From contig NZ_JACHFE010000011.1 in NCBI RefSeq assembly GCF_014201735.1, forward strand, positions 1 through 64,000: a DNA stretch of 64,000 nucleotides, written 5' to 3'. Every line of letters starts with the position of its first letter. Within the stretch, counting starts at the first letter, position 1. Of the stretch, positions 46,260 to 57,742 are shown one piece after another. The stretch comes from Marinobacter oulmenensis. Its GTDB lineage: Bacteria; Pseudomonadota; Gammaproteobacteria; Pseudomonadales; Oleiphilaceae. A program made the translations under genes and the position numbers. A model generated the notes under the pieces. That model saw only the letters and a list, made by a program, of their open reading frames with translations. It had not been told where the DNA came from and did not search any database.

Positions 46260-47324
46260 ATGAGCGAACAGAAACCCTCCCTTACCTATCGCGATGCTGG
46301 CGTTGATATTGACGCCGGCAATGAGCTGGTTGATCGCATCAAGAACACTGCGGTCCGTACCCGGCGCCCGGAAGTACTGGGCGGGCTCGGTGGCTTCGGC
46401 GCGATGGTATCGATTCCCGCAGGCTACCGGGAACCGGTGCTGGTATCCGGCACCGATGGCGTAGGGACAAAGCTGCGTCTGGCCATGCAACTGCAGAAAC
46501 ACGACAGCATTGGTATCGACCTGGTCGCCATGTGCGTGAATGACCTGGTCGTTGGCGGCGCGGAGCCGCTGTTCTTCCTGGACTACTACGCCACCGGCAA
46601 ACTCAATGTCGACGTGGCCGCCCAGGTCGTGGAGGGCATTGGCGAGGGTTGCTCACAGGCGGGCTGCGCCCTGGTCGGTGGCGAAACCGCCGAGATGCCG
46701 GGCATGTACGAGGGTGACGACTATGACCTGGCCGGGTTCTGCGTCGGCGTTGTTGAACGCAGTGAGGTCATTGATGGCAGCCGCGCCCGGCCCGGCGATG
46801 CCCTGCTGGCCCTCGGCTCCTCCGGCCCGCACTCCAACGGTTACTCACTGATCCGCAAGATCATTGAGGTGAGCGAGGCGGATCTGGAACAGCCCATGGG
46901 CGACACCACCCTGGCCAACGCCCTGATGGCGCCGACCCGCATCTACGTGAAAAACCTGCTGCAACTGATGCGCGAGGTCGACGTCCGGGCCATGTCGCAC
47001 ATTACCGGTGGCGGCTTGCCGGAAAACATTCCCCGGGTTCTCCCGGATGGCACCGTGGCCACCATTGATACCGAAAGCTGGCAACTGCCACCGGTGTTCC
47101 AGTGGCTGCAGGAGGCCGGCGGCGTGGCTTCGGAAGAGATGTACCGCACCTTCAACTGCGGTGCAGGTATGATTGTCTGCGTGCCCGAGGAACAGAAACA
47201 GCTGGCCATGGACACGCTGAACGCCATGGGCGAGACCGTCTGGCAGATTGGCGTTCTGGAAGCCGCTGACAGCGCCGACAGCAAACCGGCCGTGCGTTAC
47301 GCACCGGGGATGCTGTCGTCATGA
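46260..47324 (+). CDS. purM: Phosphoribosylformylglycinamidine cyclo-ligase
   Basis: PurM closes the imidazole ring to AIR, the fifth step of purine synthesis. It has 354 residues from the ATG at 46260. The N-terminal [23 protein letters not shown]-binding [38 protein letters not shown] and [11 protein letters not shown] are all diagnostic. The C-terminal part has [23 protein letters not shown] hexamer at about 46218 may be the -10. The last 4 bp overlap purN (ATGA). The longer frame from a TTG at 46239 is not supported. Confidence 0.96.
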   Translation: MSEQKPSLTYRDAGVDIDAGNELVDRIKNTAVRTRRPEVLGGLGGFGAMVSIPAGYREPVLVSGTDGVGTKLRLAMQLQKHDSIGIDLVAMCVNDLVVGGAEPLFFLDYYATGKLNVDVAAQVVEGIGEGCSQAGCALVGGETAEMPGMYEGDDYDLAGFCVGVVERSEVIDGSRARPGDALLALGSSGPHSNGYSLIRKIIEVSEADLEQPMGDTTLANALMAPTRIYVKNLLQLMREVDVRAMSHITGGGLPENIPRVLPDGTVATIDTESWQLPPVFQWLQEAGGVASEEMYRTFNCGAGMIVCVPEEQKQLAMDTLNAMGETVWQIGVLEAADSADSKPAVRYAPGMLSS

Positions 47325-47983
47325 AGGCAGATCCAGCGCCGCTTCCAACCATCGTTGTTCTGGCCTCAGGCACCGGCAGCAACCTGCAGGCCCTGATTGA
47401 TGCCAGCCGTGAACGGGATTTTCCGGGCGAGATCATCGCCGTCGGCAGCAATCGCCCCAAGGCCTTTGCCCTCGAGCGGGCAGCCCAGGCACACATCAAG
47501 ACGTTCGTGGTCGACCACACCCAGCACGGGTCCCGGGAGGAGTTCGACGCCCACCTGATGGCCGAACTGCGCCGCCTGGACCCGGACCTGATCGTGCTGG
47601 CCGGCTTTATGCGCATCCTGACCGAGGATTTCGTCCGCGCCTTCCGCGGCAAGTTGCTGAACGTACACCCGTCCCTGTTGCCGGCTTACACCGGCTTGAA
47701 CACCCACCAACGTGTACTTGATGCCGGCGACAGCCTGCACGGCGTGTCCATTCACTTCGTGACCGAAGAACTGGACGGCGGCCCGGTTATCGCTCAGGCC
47801 GAAGTTCCGGTGCTAGCGGACGATACGCCGGACACCCTTGCCGAACGTGTCCAGCAGCAGGAACATCTGCTATACCCGATTGTGGTGCGCTGGTTCTGCG
47901 AGGGCCGTATCCGCCTTGGCGCACAGGACGTGCTGTTTGACGGTGCCGCCCTGGCCGAACCCATGAAGCTGGCGGCCAACTGA
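47321..47983 (+). CDS. purN: Phosphoribosylglycinamide formyltransferase
   Basis: PurN uses 10-formyltetrahydrofolate to formylate GAR in purine synthesis. It has 220 residues. The N-terminal phosphate loop is [17 protein letters not shown]. The catalytic Asn-His-Asp set is present as [12 protein letters not shown] (N and H), [19 protein letters not shown] (second H and D) and the folate-binding LAGFMRIL. It is translationally coupled to purM through a 4-bp overlap. A strong hairpin follows about 45 bp downstream. Confidence 0.96.
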   Translation: MKADPAPLPTIVVLASGTGSNLQALIDASRERDFPGEIIAVGSNRPKAFALERAAQAHIKTFVVDHTQHGSREEFDAHLMAELRRLDPDLIVLAGFMRILTEDFVRAFRGKLLNVHPSLLPAYTGLNTHQRVLDAGDSLHGVSIHFVTEELDGGPVIAQAEVPVLADDTPDTLAERVQQQEHLLYPIVVRWFCEGRIRLGAQDVLFDGAALAEPMKLAAN

Positions 47984-48026
47984 ACGTATTGTCATCCTGC
48001 TACTTTCCCGGAATCGCTACACTGGC

Positions 48027-48056
48027 CGGGTGCCAGCGTTCTTATGCTGGCACCCG
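48027..48056. terminator. Perfect 11-bp hairpin between purN and the DUF3108 gene
   Basis: CGGGTGCCAGC (48027-48037) and GCTGGCACCCG (48046-48056) enclose GTTCTTAT. No T-tract follows on either strand, so it is either a weak or factor-assisted terminator or a regulatory or RNA-stability hairpin in the purMN-DUF3108 transcript. The DUF3108 ATG is 31 bp downstream. Confidence 0.6.
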
Positions 48057-48086
48057 ACGGATTTGACGGTCACACGAGGTCTCCGG

Positions 48087-48812
48087 ATGAAACGCCCCTC
48101 CCTTGTTTTCAGGCATCTGGGCTGCGGCCTGACCGCGCTGCTGATGACGCTGGCCTCCGTAACAGCCCACGGCCAGGACGCCGCAGGCCCGGACACTCTG
48201 ACGCCCTTTTCAGCAACCTATTCGGCCTCCATGTCCAAAGGCATCAGCCTCAGCGGTGCAGGCCGACGCTCCCTCCGACGCCAGGAGGACAACACCTGGC
48301 TGTACCGCACCCGGGTGGACTCCTTCATTGCCGACATCGATGAGTCTCTGGTGTTTCGCTGGGACAACGGCCGGGTTATTCCGCTCAGGTACCGCTACGA
48401 ACTGTCCGGACTGATGATCCGTGACCGCAGCGAGTCCATCGATTTTGACTGGCAGGCCGGCACCGCGACCGGCGACCACGAAGGGGATCCCTTCACCCTG
48501 ACACTGAAAGCCGGCACGCTGGACCCACTGGGCTACCAGTTACAACTGCGGCAGGATCTGAAGTCCGGAAAGCGGGAGGTTACCTACCCGGTCATCGACA
48601 AGGGTGACTATGACGAGGACCGGTTCGCGGTTGTCGACCAGCCGGAAGGCCAGCCGCTGAAGGTGGAGAAAGTCCGGGATGCGGATTCAAAACGCCAGAC
48701 GTTGCTATGGCTGGACCCCGACCAGGACTACCTGCTGGTCCGGTTACGTCAGGTGGAGCCGGATGGCAGCGAATACGAGCTGAAACTCAAAGAGGCCCGG
48801 CTTCAGGACTGA
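48087..48812 (+). CDS. DUF3108 secreted protein
   Basis: This 241-residue protein has a signal peptide (residues 1 to about 29, LTALLMTLASVTAHGQ). The mature part is beta-rich: FSATYSASMSKGISLSGAGRR, then WLYRTRVDSFIADIDESLVFRW, and a C-terminal LLVRLRQVEPDGSEYELKL. It belongs to the DUF3108 family of periplasmic proteins found after purMN in many gammaproteobacteria. The role is not known. The start MKRPSLVF at 48087 begins a normal signal peptide. The frame from 48030 reads through the hairpin and is rejected. Its end overlaps the convergent avtA by 10 bp. Confidence 0.85.
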   Translation: MKRPSLVFRHLGCGLTALLMTLASVTAHGQDAAGPDTLTPFSATYSASMSKGISLSGAGRRSLRRQEDNTWLYRTRVDSFIADIDESLVFRWDNGRVIPLRYRYELSGLMIRDRSESIDFDWQAGTATGDHEGDPFTLTLKAGTLDPLGYQLQLRQDLKSGKREVTYPVIDKGDYDEDRFAVVDQPEGQPLKVEKVRDADSKRQTLLWLDPDQDYLLVRLRQVEPDGSEYELKLKEARLQD

Positions 48813-50080
48813 GTGCCGACCTCTGCCCATACCGCTTTCACCTCATCGGCGATGATCCGCAGCCCCTCGGCCACCCGGTCGTCGTCCTGGGAGTAGGTCA
48901 CCCGCAGGCATTCATGCCGGTGGCGCCAGCCATCCTCGGGCAGACCCGGGAAGAAATAGTGCCCGGACACCACCAGCACGCCCCTCGCCTTCAGGCGCTG
49001 GTATAGCTCCAGGCTGGAGATCGGCAGGTCCGGGAACCAGAGCCAGAGAAACATCGCCCCTTCCGGCTTGTGGATGTACCACCGACAACCGTCCTCGCCC
49101 ATGGCGTCATGGAAGGTGGCCACCGCCCGCTCCATCTTGGCCTTGTAGAACGGACAGACCACATCGCGGCTGAGACTGAGGATTTCTCCCGAACGCACCA
49201 GCGGCTCGGCCAGCATGGCACCAAAGCTGCCAGTGGCCAGATTCATGATGGCGTTAATGCCGGACAGCGCCTTGATGATTGATTCCTCGGCAATCACGAT
49301 ACCGGTCCGCGCGGCGGGCAGGCCCAGCTTGGAGAGGCTCAGGCACAGGATGATCTGGTCGTTCCAGGTCGGATTGGCGTCGGTGAACAGCAGGCTCGGA
49401 AACGGTGTGCCGTAGGCTCCATCGACGATCAGAGGCACATCGTGCTGACGGGCCAGGGCTTCCAGGCGCACCAGTTCCTCGTCCGTGACCACATTGCCGG
49501 TGGGGTTGGTGGGCCGCGAGACGCAGATGGCGCCGGTTTCACCGGTCACTTCCACCGCGTCGAAATCCACCCGGTACTTGAACTCGTGGGCGTCGGTAAA
49601 GGAAATATCCGGACGCACTGCGTGGAACAGGTCCGGCTCGATACCGGCATCGGCATAACCGATGTATTCCGGTGCCAGCGGCAGCAGGATGTGCTTGCGC
49701 TGGCCGTCACCATAGTCGCCGCCGAACATGTTGAAGAGCATGAAAAACGCCGCCTGACTGCCGTTGGTCAGCGCGATATTTTCAGGTTTCAGCCCCCAGT
49801 CATACTCCCGGTTGAGCATGTCTGCCAGCGACGCAATAAACTGCTTCTCACCCTGGGGCGGATCGTAAATCCCCACCAGACGGCGAACGTCACCCTCGTT
49901 CTGACTCATTTCCGCCAGGATCTGCTGCACCCGCTGCTGGATTTCGGGAATGTGCCCCGGGTTTCCCCCGCCCATCATGATCATGTCTTCGCCCGACGCC
50001 ATGGCATTTCCCAGATCATCCATCAGGGAGGTGATGCCGGCATCGGCAGTGAACTTGCGACCAAAGGCAGAGAGTTTCAT
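48803..50080 (-). CDS. avtA: Valine--pyruvate aminotransferase AvtA
   Basis: This PLP-dependent class I aminotransferase exchanges amino groups between valine and pyruvate, making alanine. It has 425 residues. The AvtA-specific start MKLSAFGRKFTADAGITSLM and the GGGNPGHIPEIQ loop are clear. The PLP site follows with SRPTNPTGNVV, DGAYGTPFPSLLF and the lysine in CLSLSKLGLPAARTG. The C-terminal domain has VVSGHYFFPGLPED and RVTYSQDD. It is an isolated gene on the minus strand. Confidence 0.94.
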   Translation of the reverse strand: MKLSAFGRKFTADAGITSLMDDLGNAMASGEDMIMMGGGNPGHIPEIQQRVQQILAEMSQNEGDVRRLVGIYDPPQGEKQFIASLADMLNREYDWGLKPENIALTNGSQAAFFMLFNMFGGDYGDGQRKHILLPLAPEYIGYADAGIEPDLFHAVRPDISFTDAHEFKYRVDFDAVEVTGETGAICVSRPTNPTGNVVTDEELVRLEALARQHDVPLIVDGAYGTPFPSLLFTDANPTWNDQIILCLSLSKLGLPAARTGIVIAEESIIKALSGINAIMNLATGSFGAMLAEPLVRSGEILSLSRDVVCPFYKAKMERAVATFHDAMGEDGCRWYIHKPEGAMFLWLWFPDLPISSLELYQRLKARGVLVVSGHYFFPGLPEDGWRHRHECLRVTYSQDDDRVAEGLRIIADEVKAVWAEVGTQS

Positions 50081-50151
50081 GACACTATCCAGTCAATGCG
50101 TGTTTCGGTTCTATTCCATTGTAGCCTGCGCGGGCAGCGCGGGTTGAGTCA

Positions 50152-50751
50152 TCAGTTGTCCAGGCCGATGCCCAGGTTACTGACGCCGCCGTTGGCTGCC
50201 TGCTCGCGCAGCTCGGCGATGAAGTCTTCGCGGGGAACCCGCTGGCGTTTGAGGGCGAGCACAAGGTCCCGCTGGAACAGCTTGTCTTCCTTGAGCAGCG
50301 GATGATGCTCGAACAGGGTGACCAGCTCGTTCTCGTCCAGACCTTCGCCTTCGGACAGCTCAACAAAATCCATCACGGTTCGCGTGGCCAGCTGAGAGGC
50401 TTCGGTGGCCCGGTGCCGGTCCGGGTTCAGCCGGTTGAGCAGCGCCTGCTCCAGCAACTGACAGAAGTCGAACGCCGGGTAAACACCGTAGGCGTCGTAG
50501 TCATCCACATTGGGAGACAGGCTTTCCAGCTTGCCCAGAAGCTGGGGGATGGAGGATTCCGAGACGTCCTTCTGCAGCAGGTCCCAACCGAGGTCCAGAA
50601 CCTGGCGCATCTTGGCGCCGGTTTTCAGGCCAACGGCGTCTGCGAACAGGGCGTAATTGGGAAAGGAACGTTCAGCCAGGGCCAGCAGGAAGGCGCATTC
50701 GCGCCAGCCCTGCAATTGTGCCACGGCCTTGAGGAACTGATTGGCGTTCAT
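50152..50751 (-). CDS. YjaG/DUF416 family protein
   Basis: This 199-residue, mostly helical, acidic protein matches the DUF416 (YjaG) family. It starts with [31 protein letters not shown] and has [22 protein letters not shown] in the middle. A C-terminal helix region with [21 protein letters not shown] is followed by a Gly/Asn-rich tail. No enzymatic motif is recognised and the function is not known. It overlaps the end of dcd by 4 bp, so both are likely made from one message. Confidence 0.82.
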   Translation of the reverse strand: MNANQFLKAVAQLQGWRECAFLLALAERSFPNYALFADAVGLKTGAKMRQVLDLGWDLLQKDVSESSIPQLLGKLESLSPNVDDYDAYGVYPAFDFCQLLEQALLNRLNPDRHRATEASQLATRTVMDFVELSEGEGLDENELVTLFEHHPLLKEDKLFQRDLVLALKRQRVPREDFIAELREQAANGGVSNLGIGLDN

Positions 50752-51314
50752 GTCCTTGGCAGGGTCACGCCTGTTTGCCCCAGGTATTTACCGCCCCGGT
50801 CCTTGTAGCTGGTTTCACACTGCTCGTCAGACTCGAGGAAGAGCATCTGCGCCACGCCTTCGTTGGCGTAAATTTTCGCCGGAAGGTTGGTGGTGTTGGA
50901 GAATTCCAGGGTCACCTGGCCTTCCCACTCCGGCTCCAGCGGGGTGACGTTGACGATGATACCGCAGCGGGCATAGGTGCTTTTGCCCAGACAGATGGTC
51001 AGCACGTTACGCGGGATGCGGAAATACTCGACAGTGCGCGCCAGCGCGAAGCTGTTCGGCGGGATGATGCAGGTGTCGCCGGTATAATTGACGAAGCTGT
51101 TTTCGTCAAAGTTCTTGGGGTCGACGGTGGCGCTGTGGACATTGGTGAAAATCTTGAATTCGTCACTGCAGCGGACGTCATAGCCGTAGCTTGAGGTGCC
51201 GTAGGAGATGATGCGGCCCTTTTCGGATTCACGAACCTGTCCGGCTTCGAAGGGCTCGATCATGCCCTGCTCGGCGGCCATCCGCCGGATCCACTTGTCG
51301 GATTTGATGCTCAT
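50748..51314 (-). CDS. dcd: dCTP deaminase
   Basis: Dcd deaminates dCTP to dUTP, the main source of dUMP for thymidylate in proteobacteria. It is a trimeric beta-barrel protein of 188 residues from the ATG at 51314. The start [13 protein letters not shown], the nucleotide-binding [15 protein letters not shown] and the catalytic glutamate region [20 protein letters not shown] are all conserved. The frame from 51371 adds 19 unsupported residues. It is the first gene of a pair with yjaG. Confidence 0.96.
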   Translation of the reverse strand: MSIKSDKWIRRMAAEQGMIEPFEAGQVRESEKGRIISYGTSSYGYDVRCSDEFKIFTNVHSATVDPKNFDENSFVNYTGDTCIIPPNSFALARTVEYFRIPRNVLTICLGKSTYARCGIIVNVTPLEPEWEGQVTLEFSNTTNLPAKIYANEGVAQMLFLESDEQCETSYKDRGGKYLGQTGVTLPRT

Positions 51315-51367
51315 CGATGGATTCTCGTTTCCAGCTGGGAAAAGTGGGGCGTAGTTTACCTCAGCAA

Positions 51368-52468
51368 TCAATGCTCAGTCACGGACACACTGGAAATCGT
51401 GCCGCCCAGGTTCCGTTCGCGGGTGGACAGTTCCGCCCCGACCCGGCGGGCGATATCCCGGTAGCGACGGGCCACCTCCGAATCCGGCTCGGCGATCACC
51501 GACGGCATGCCGCTGTCAGTCTGCTCACGGATGGTCATGTGCAGGGGCAACTGGCCCAGCAGCGTGGTGTCGTAGTCCTCGGCGATGCGTTCGCCACCGC
51601 CCTCACCAAACAGAGGCTCCTCGTGGCCACAGTTGCTGCAGATGTGAACACTCATGTTCTCGATCACGCCCAGTACCGGAATGTCTACCTTGCGGAACAG
51701 CTCGATGCCTTTCTTGCCATCGAGCAACGCGATGTCCTGTGGCGTAGTGACAATCACGGCACCGGTCACCGGGACCTTCTGGGCCAGGGTCAGCTGGATA
51801 TCACCGGTGCCCGGGGGCATGTCCACAATCAGGTAATCCAGTTCGTCCCACAGGGTCTGTTGCAGCAGTTGCATGACCGCGCCGCTAACCATCGGCCCGC
51901 GCCAGGCCATGGGCGTCTTGTCGGTGGTGACGAAGGCCATGGAATTGGCCTGCAGGCCGTGGGCCTGCATCGGGACAAAGTACTTGTTTTCCCGAACGTC
52001 CGGGCGTTTGCCCTCGGGCACCCCAAGCATCATGCCGATGGACGGACCGTAGATATCGGCATCGAGAATGCCCACGCGGGCACCCTCGGCATGCAGGGCC
52101 AGAGCCAGATTAACGGCGGTGGTGGACTTGCCAACGCCACCCTTGCCCGAGGCAACAGCAATGATGTTCTTGACTCCGGGAACCGGAGAGATGTCTTTCT
52201 CAATCTTGCAGGCGTGAATCTTCTGACCAACATGGACATCGGCACCGGACACACCCTCCACGCCTTCCAGCGCGTTGGCGACTATCTGCCGGAGCCCGCC
52301 GGCGATGCCCTCGGACGGATAAGGCAGCTCAACCAGCAGGGTGACCCGGCCGTTTTTGTCCGCCTCCAGCGACTTGACCGCATTGAGCTGGTACAGATCC
52401 TTGCCCAGATAGGGGTCGCGGTAGTCTCGAATGGCTGCTTCAAGGGCCTGTCTGGAAATCTCGCTCAT
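51368..52468 (-). CDS. apbC: Iron-sulfur cluster carrier ATPase (Mrp/ApbC)
   Basis: This P-loop ATPase binds and transfers 4Fe-4S clusters. It has 366 residues. An N-terminal DUF59/MIP18-like domain (about residues 1-90) is followed by the deviant Walker [19 protein letters not shown], then [27 protein letters not shown] and the cysteine pair in HICSNCG that holds the cluster between monomers. The ATG at 52468 has CCGGAGAA upstream. The frame from 52576 is not supported. It is divergent from metG, as in E. coli. Confidence 0.95.
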   Translation of the reverse strand: MSEISRQALEAAIRDYRDPYLGKDLYQLNAVKSLEADKNGRVTLLVELPYPSEGIAGGLRQIVANALEGVEGVSGADVHVGQKIHACKIEKDISPVPGVKNIIAVASGKGGVGKSTTAVNLALALHAEGARVGILDADIYGPSIGMMLGVPEGKRPDVRENKYFVPMQAHGLQANSMAFVTTDKTPMAWRGPMVSGAVMQLLQQTLWDELDYLIVDMPPGTGDIQLTLAQKVPVTGAVIVTTPQDIALLDGKKGIELFRKVDIPVLGVIENMSVHICSNCGHEEPLFGEGGGERIAEDYDTTLLGQLPLHMTIREQTDSGMPSVIAEPDSEVARRYRDIARRVGAELSTRERNLGGTISSVSVTEH

Positions 52469-52650
52469 GGGGTTCTCCGGAATATGCTCATAAACACGGA
52501 TGCAGGTGAAAAATCGCGCTGTGGAAGGTATCATCTGTGCCCGTTTCTGACCATATGGGGTCTTTACCCGGGGCAATCAATGCCGGTTGTACCCCGCACC
52601 CCGTTTTTTAGACATTCCAACCCTTACTGACAGAAGGTTCGGACATCACC

Positions 52651-54690
52651 ATGACGCAAGCGAGCAAGCAACAGCGCGACATTCTGGTTACCAGCGCCCT
52701 GCCCTACGCCAACGGGCCAATTCACCTGGGGCATCTGCTGGAGTACATTCAGACCGACATCTGGACGCGCTACCAGAAAATGCGTGGTCACAACTGCTAC
52801 TACGTTTGCGCCGACGATGCCCACGGCACCGCGATCATGCTCCGGGCCGAGCGCGAAGGCATCACGCCGGAGCAGCTGATCGCCCGCATCAGCGAGGAAC
52901 ACCAGCAGGATTTTGCCGGTTTCCACATCCGCTTTGACAACTACTACTCGACTCACTCCGAGGAGAACCAGTTCTTCTCCGAGTATATCTATCGCCAGTT
53001 GCAGGAAAACGGCCACATCGCGACCCGCAACATCACCCAGTTCTTCGATCCGGAAAAGGAAATGTTCCTGGCGGACCGCTTCATCAAGGGCACCTGCCCG
53101 AAATGCAAGGCGGAAGACCAGTACGGCGACAACTGCGAAGCCTGTGGCGCCACCTATACCCCGGCTGAACTGATCAATCCCCGGTCTGCTGTCTCCGGTG
53201 CCACACCGGTGGAAAAACAGTCCGAGCACTACTTCTTCACCCTGCCGGATTTCCAGGACTTCCTGAGCCAGTGGACCCGCAGTGGCGCGCTTCAGCCCCA
53301 GGTGGCCAACAAGCTGGCCGAATGGCTCGAAGCCGGGCTGCAGGAGTGGGACATCAGCCGCGATGCCCCCTACTTCGGGTTCGAGATCCCGGACGCACCG
53401 GGCAAGTACTTCTATGTCTGGCTGGACGCGCCAATCGGCTACCTGGCCAGCTTCAAGAACCTGTGCAACCGGGAAGACATCAATTTCGAGCACTTCTGGA
53501 AGGCCGATTCCGACGCCGAGGTCTATCACTTCATCGGCAAGGACATCATCAACTTCCACGCCCTGTTCTGGCCGTCCATGCTGCATGACGCCGGGTTCCG
53601 CACGCCAACGGCGGTCTGGGCCCATGGCTTTGTCACCGTTAACGGCAAGAAGATGTCCAAGTCCCGTGGCACCTTCATCATGGCGCGCACCTATCTCGAT
53701 CACCTGAACCCGGAATATTTGCGCTATTACTTCGCCGCCAAGCTGACCGGCGGTGTCGACGACATGGACCTCAACCTTGAGGACTTCGCGGCCCGGGTCA
53801 ATTCGGACCTGATCGGCAAGGTGGTCAATATCGCCAGCCGCAGCGCCGGGTTCATCACCAAGCGGTTCGACGGCAAGCTCGGACAGGTCACCGAAACCGC
53901 CAAGCTGAAGGCCTTCATCGATGCCGGCAAGGACATTGAGGAATACTACGAAGCCCGGGAATTCGGCCGCGCCATGCGCCGGATCATGGAACTGGCGGAC
54001 ATTGCCAACCAGTACGTCAATGACGAACAGCCATGGGTCATCGCCAAGCAGGAAGGCCAGGATGACAACCTCCAGGCCATCTGCACCAACGCCATCAACA
54101 TGTTCCGCCTGCTGATCACCTATCTGGCTCCGGTTCTGCCGAAGATGGCTGAAGCGTCGGAAGCCTTCCTGAACAGCCGTCTGGACTGGAACCATCGCGC
54201 CGAACTGCTGGAAGATCACGCCATCAGCAAGTTCAAGGCGCTGATGAACCGGGTGGATATGGCCCAGATCGAGAAAATGCTGGACGCCTCCAAGGAAGAG
54301 CTGCCGGCCGCCACCGGCGAACAGTCCGGCCAGAGCGACAACACAGACCTTGACCCCATCGCCGGGGAAATCGAGTTTCCCGATTTCGCCAAAGTGGATC
54401 TGAGGGTGGTCAAAATCCTCAAAGCGGAGCATGTGGAAGGCGCCGACAAGCTTCTTCGCCTGACTCTTGACGTGGGGCATGGCGAACGCAACGTGTTTGC
54501 TGGTATCAAGTCAGCCTACAAACCGGAAGATCTTGAGGGGCGCCTGACCGTGATGGTCGCCAACCTGAAGCCCCGCAAGATGAAGTTCGGCATGTCGGAA
54601 GGCATGGTCCTGGCAGCGGGCCCGGGCGGCAAGGAGATCTTCATCCTGTCGCCGGATTCCGGCGCCACTCCCGGCATGCGGGTCATGTAA
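52651..54690 (+). CDS. metG: Methionine--tRNA ligase
   Basis: This class I synthetase charges initiator and elongator tRNA-Met. It has 679 residues. The HIGH motif is in [19 protein letters not shown] zinc knuckle [18 protein letters not shown] lies at about residues 149-166, and the KMSKS loop is [11 protein letters not shown] (about 333-343). The anticodon-binding helix bundle extends to about 550, and a C-terminal EMAP/OB-type tRNA-binding domain follows ([15 protein letters not shown] onward). It precedes rnfA by 24 bp and may share its transcript. Confidence 0.97.
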   Translation: MTQASKQQRDILVTSALPYANGPIHLGHLLEYIQTDIWTRYQKMRGHNCYYVCADDAHGTAIMLRAEREGITPEQLIARISEEHQQDFAGFHIRFDNYYSTHSEENQFFSEYIYRQLQENGHIATRNITQFFDPEKEMFLADRFIKGTCPKCKAEDQYGDNCEACGATYTPAELINPRSAVSGATPVEKQSEHYFFTLPDFQDFLSQWTRSGALQPQVANKLAEWLEAGLQEWDISRDAPYFGFEIPDAPGKYFYVWLDAPIGYLASFKNLCNREDINFEHFWKADSDAEVYHFIGKDIINFHALFWPSMLHDAGFRTPTAVWAHGFVTVNGKKMSKSRGTFIMARTYLDHLNPEYLRYYFAAKLTGGVDDMDLNLEDFAARVNSDLIGKVVNIASRSAGFITKRFDGKLGQVTETAKLKAFIDAGKDIEEYYEAREFGRAMRRIMELADIANQYVNDEQPWVIAKQEGQDDNLQAICTNAINMFRLLITYLAPVLPKMAEASEAFLNSRLDWNHRAELLEDHAISKFKALMNRVDMAQIEKMLDASKEELPAATGEQSGQSDNTDLDPIAGEIEFPDFAKVDLRVVKILKAEHVEGADKLLRLTLDVGHGERNVFAGIKSAYKPEDLEGRLTVMVANLKPRKMKFGMSEGMVLAAGPGGKEIFILSPDSGATPGMRVM

Positions 54691-54714
54691 ACACAGCGAG
54701 GCAGTGCAGCTCCG

Positions 54715-55296
54715 ATGGCAGAGTATTTGCTGATTCTGGTCAGCACCATCCTGGTGAACAACTTTGTTCTGGTCCAGTTCCTGGGCCTGTGCCCTTTCAT
54801 GGGGGTTTCCGGCAAGCTGGAAACCGCCATGGGGATGTCGCTGGCCACCACCTTCGTACTGACCCTGTCCTCGGTCTGCAGCTACCTGGCCTATACCTAC
54901 CTGCTGGCACCACTGGACCTGGCCTTCCTGAAAACCATCACCTTCATTCTGGTGATTGCGGTAGTGGTCCAGTTCACGGAAATGGTGGTCCACAAGACCA
55001 GCCCGCTGCTGTACCGGGTTCTGGGGATTTTCCTGCCACTGATCACCACCAACTGCGCGGTGCTCGGTGTCGCCCTACTGAACCTGAACAAGAACAACAA
55101 CTTTGTCGAATCCGTGCTCTACGGCTTCGGGGCTGCGGTGGGTTTTTCGCTGGTTCTGGTGCTCTTCGCCGCCATGCGTGAGCGCATCGCAGTGGCCGAT
55201 GTGCCCGTTGCTTTCCGGGGTGCCGCCATCGGTATGGTGACGGCCGGACTCATGGCTTTGGCGTTCCTGGGCTTTACCGGCCTGGTTGCAGTCTGA
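54715..55296 (+). CDS. rnfA: Rnf/Rsx electron transport complex subunit A
   Basis: RnfA is one of the membrane subunits of the Rnf ferredoxin:NAD+ oxidoreductase, which couples redox to sodium or proton transport. In E. coli the same complex (Rsx) keeps SoxR reduced. It has 193 residues and six hydrophobic helices. Family text includes [18 protein letters not shown] and the cysteine near [14 protein letters not shown], which with its RnfE counterpart is thought to hold an intramembrane iron centre. It opens the complete rnfABCDGE-nth operon. Confidence 0.95.
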   Translation: MAEYLLILVSTILVNNFVLVQFLGLCPFMGVSGKLETAMGMSLATTFVLTLSSVCSYLAYTYLLAPLDLAFLKTITFILVIAVVVQFTEMVVHKTSPLLYRVLGIFLPLITTNCAVLGVALLNLNKNNNFVESVLYGFGAAVGFSLVLVLFAAMRERIAVADVPVAFRGAAIGMVTAGLMALAFLGFTGLVAV

Positions 55297-55312
55297 CGGA
55301 GCGGTTGTTGTT

Positions 55313-55891
55313 ATGTGGACAGGTATCCTCATCGCAGTTTTGGCATTGCTGGCACTGGCCATGGTCTTTGGCGGTCTGCTGGGATTTGCCGCCGAGCGCT
55401 TCAAAGTGGAAGGCAACCCGCTGGTTGACCAGATCGATGCCCTGCTGCCCCAGACCCAATGCGGCCAGTGCGGCTTCCCGGGCTGCCGCCCCTACGCCGA
55501 GGCGATTGCAAGTGGCGAAGCCATCAACAAGTGCCCGCCCGGTGGTGAAGCCACTATCAAGTCCCTGGCGGACCTCCTCGACGTTGAACCCCAGCCCCTG
55601 GACGCCGAGCATGGCGTGGAACAGGTCAAGCGGGTGGCCGTTATCCGGGAAGACGAGTGTATCGGCTGTACCAAGTGCATCCAGGCCTGCCCGGTGGACG
55701 CCATCCTCGGAGCCGCCAAGCACATGCACACAGTCATAGAGAGCGAATGCACCGGCTGTGACCTCTGCGTCGAACCCTGCCCGGTGGACTGCATTGATAT
55801 GATCACCGTGGAACCCGATATCCGCACCTGGACCTGGACGCCACCGAAGCCCAGCATCATCACCACCGATCGCCAGGGAGCCAGCGCCTGA
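55313..55891 (+). CDS. rnfB: Rnf/Rsx complex subunit B (iron-sulfur protein)
   Basis: RnfB is an electron-input subunit, anchored by one N-terminal helix ([20 protein letters not shown]). The Fe-S domain begins with a four-cysteine cluster motif, [17 protein letters not shown] with C at NKCPPGG. Two ferredoxin 4Fe-4S motifs follow: [16 protein letters not shown] and [16 protein letters not shown]. It has 192 residues from the ATG at 55313. The stop overlaps the rnfC ATG by one base. Confidence 0.95.
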   Translation: MWTGILIAVLALLALAMVFGGLLGFAAERFKVEGNPLVDQIDALLPQTQCGQCGFPGCRPYAEAIASGEAINKCPPGGEATIKSLADLLDVEPQPLDAEHGVEQVKRVAVIREDECIGCTKCIQACPVDAILGAAKHMHTVIESECTGCDLCVEPCPVDCIDMITVEPDIRTWTWTPPKPSIITTDRQGASA

Positions 55892-57720
55892 TGACACAAC
55901 TGTGGGATTTCTCCGGCGGCATTCACCCTCCCGAGAACAAGCATCAATCCACCTCAGTGCCCATCCGGACCGCCACTCTGCCGGAGCAACTGGTGCTGCC
56001 GGTACAGCAGCATATCGGTGAGCCGGCCACCCCGGTGGTGGCGGTCGGTGACCGGGTTCTCAAAGGCCAGAAAATTGCCGATGTCACCACGGGCATGGGC
56101 GTGCCGGTACACGCTCCGACGTCCGGGACCATCGAGGCCATTGAGCAGCGTCCCGTTCCCCATCCCTCGGGAATGCCGGATCAGTGTATTGTGCTGCGCC
56201 CTGACGGCCAGGACGAATGGTGCGAGCTTCACCCTGTCGGTGATTACAAGCAGTCCGGGCGTGAGCTGGTCCTTCAGGCCATCCGCAACGCCGGCATTTC
56301 CGGCATGGGTGGTGCCGGATTTCCGACCGACATCAAACTGCACCCTCCCCGCGACCGCAAGGTGGACACGCTCATCCTCAATGGCGCGGAATGCGAGCCA
56401 TACATCACCGCCGATGACATGACCATGCGGGAGCGGTCGTCTGACGTGGTGGCTGGCCTGCAGGTGATGGCCTGGATCCTGCGCCCGGAACGCTGCGTGA
56501 TCGCGGTGGAAGACAACAAGCCCGAGGCCATCGCGGCGCTGCGCGAAGCGGTGAATGCTACTCAGATCGAAATTGCCGTCATCCCCACAAAATACCCTTC
56601 CGGTGGCGAAAAACAGCTGATCCGGGTAATTACTGGCCTGGAGGTCCCCAGCGGCGGCATCCCGGCGGATATTGGCGTTATGTGCCAGAACATCGGCACA
56701 GCGGTTGCGGTTGCCGGGGCCGTCTTCGATGGCCGGCCCCTGATCTCCCGGGTGGTGACCATTACCGGCGACGCGGTTGCCGAGCCGGGCAACTTTGTCG
56801 CCCTGATTGGCACACCCTTCCGGGACCTGCTGCGCCAGGCCGGGGTTGATCAGAGCGTCCTGGATCGCCTGGTTCTGGGTGGCCCGATGATGGGCTACAC
56901 CCTGGCTTCGGATTCGGTGCCGGTGATCAAAACCGCCAACTGCCTGATAGCGGCGACCGGGCAAGAGCTGCCATTACCGCCGCCCGAGCAACCGTGCATC
57001 CGCTGCGGCCAGTGCGCGGAAGCCTGCCCGATGGAACTGCTGCCGCAGCAACTGTTCTGGTACTCCAAATCGGCGGAATTTGAAAAGGCCGAACACCTGA
57101 ACCTGTTCGACTGCATCGAGTGCGGTGCCTGCTCCTATGTCTGCCCCAGTTCCATCCCGCTGGTTCAGTACTATCGCTTTGCCAAGGGAGAAATCCGCAC
57201 CCAGCGGGCAGAGAAACTCAAGGCGGACCGAGCCCGGGAACGCTTTGAAGCCCGTCAGGCCCGTCTTGAACGGGAACAGGAAGAGAAAGAGCTGCGCCGC
57301 AAGCAGCGTGCGAAAGCTGCCGCAGATGCCCAGGCCAAGAAAAAGGCCGAAGCGGAGAAGGCCGCCGCAGACGGTGAAGCGGTCGACGAGCGTGCGGCCA
57401 AGGCGGCCCTGGTTCAGCAGGCCCTGGACCGCAAGAAAGCGAACGCCGGCCAGACGCCGAAGCCCGAGGCGACGGCTTCCGATGCTCCCGGCGAACCAAC
57501 GGACATCGCCACGCTGGAAAAACAGCTCACCCAGGCTGAGGCCAAGCTGAACACGATGCAGGGCATGCTGGATGACGCCAAGGCCCAGCAGGCCGACAAC
57601 GTGGAAAAACTCGAACGGGCCGTGGCCAAGAACCACGACCGGGTCGAGCGCGCCCGGCGTGCCCTGAAAGAGGCCCAGGATAAGGCGCAGGCCCAGTCCG
57701 AGCCCCAGTCCTCCGAGTAA
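55891..57720 (+). CDS. rnfC: Rnf/Rsx complex subunit C
   Basis: RnfC is the peripheral subunit holding the NADH site and two 4Fe-4S clusters. It has 609 residues. An N-terminal GIHPPENKH segment opens the protein. The FMN/NADH-binding Rossmann-like part contains [13 protein letters not shown] and [15 protein letters not shown]. The cluster motifs are [17 protein letters not shown] and [17 protein letters not shown] (about residues 370-420). The last 180 residues are a charged, Ala/Lys/Glu-rich helical extension ([20 protein letters not shown] onward), common in gammaproteobacterial RnfC and variable in length. Confidence 0.95.
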   Translation: MTQLWDFSGGIHPPENKHQSTSVPIRTATLPEQLVLPVQQHIGEPATPVVAVGDRVLKGQKIADVTTGMGVPVHAPTSGTIEAIEQRPVPHPSGMPDQCIVLRPDGQDEWCELHPVGDYKQSGRELVLQAIRNAGISGMGGAGFPTDIKLHPPRDRKVDTLILNGAECEPYITADDMTMRERSSDVVAGLQVMAWILRPERCVIAVEDNKPEAIAALREAVNATQIEIAVIPTKYPSGGEKQLIRVITGLEVPSGGIPADIGVMCQNIGTAVAVAGAVFDGRPLISRVVTITGDAVAEPGNFVALIGTPFRDLLRQAGVDQSVLDRLVLGGPMMGYTLASDSVPVIKTANCLIAATGQELPLPPPEQPCIRCGQCAEACPMELLPQQLFWYSKSAEFEKAEHLNLFDCIECGACSYVCPSSIPLVQYYRFAKGEIRTQRAEKLKADRARERFEARQARLEREQEEKELRRKQRAKAAADAQAKKKAEAEKAAADGEAVDERAAKAALVQQALDRKKANAGQTPKPEATASDAPGEPTDIATLEKQLTQAEAKLNTMQGMLDDAKAQQADNVEKLERAVAKNHDRVERARRALKEAQDKAQAQSEPQSSE

Positions 57721-57742
57721 CCCTATTGCAGGCTTGATGTAC

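Noticed and set aside
52624-54480. 618-codon frame antisense to metG
   Set aside because: It mirrors metG, with no start signal or family resemblance.
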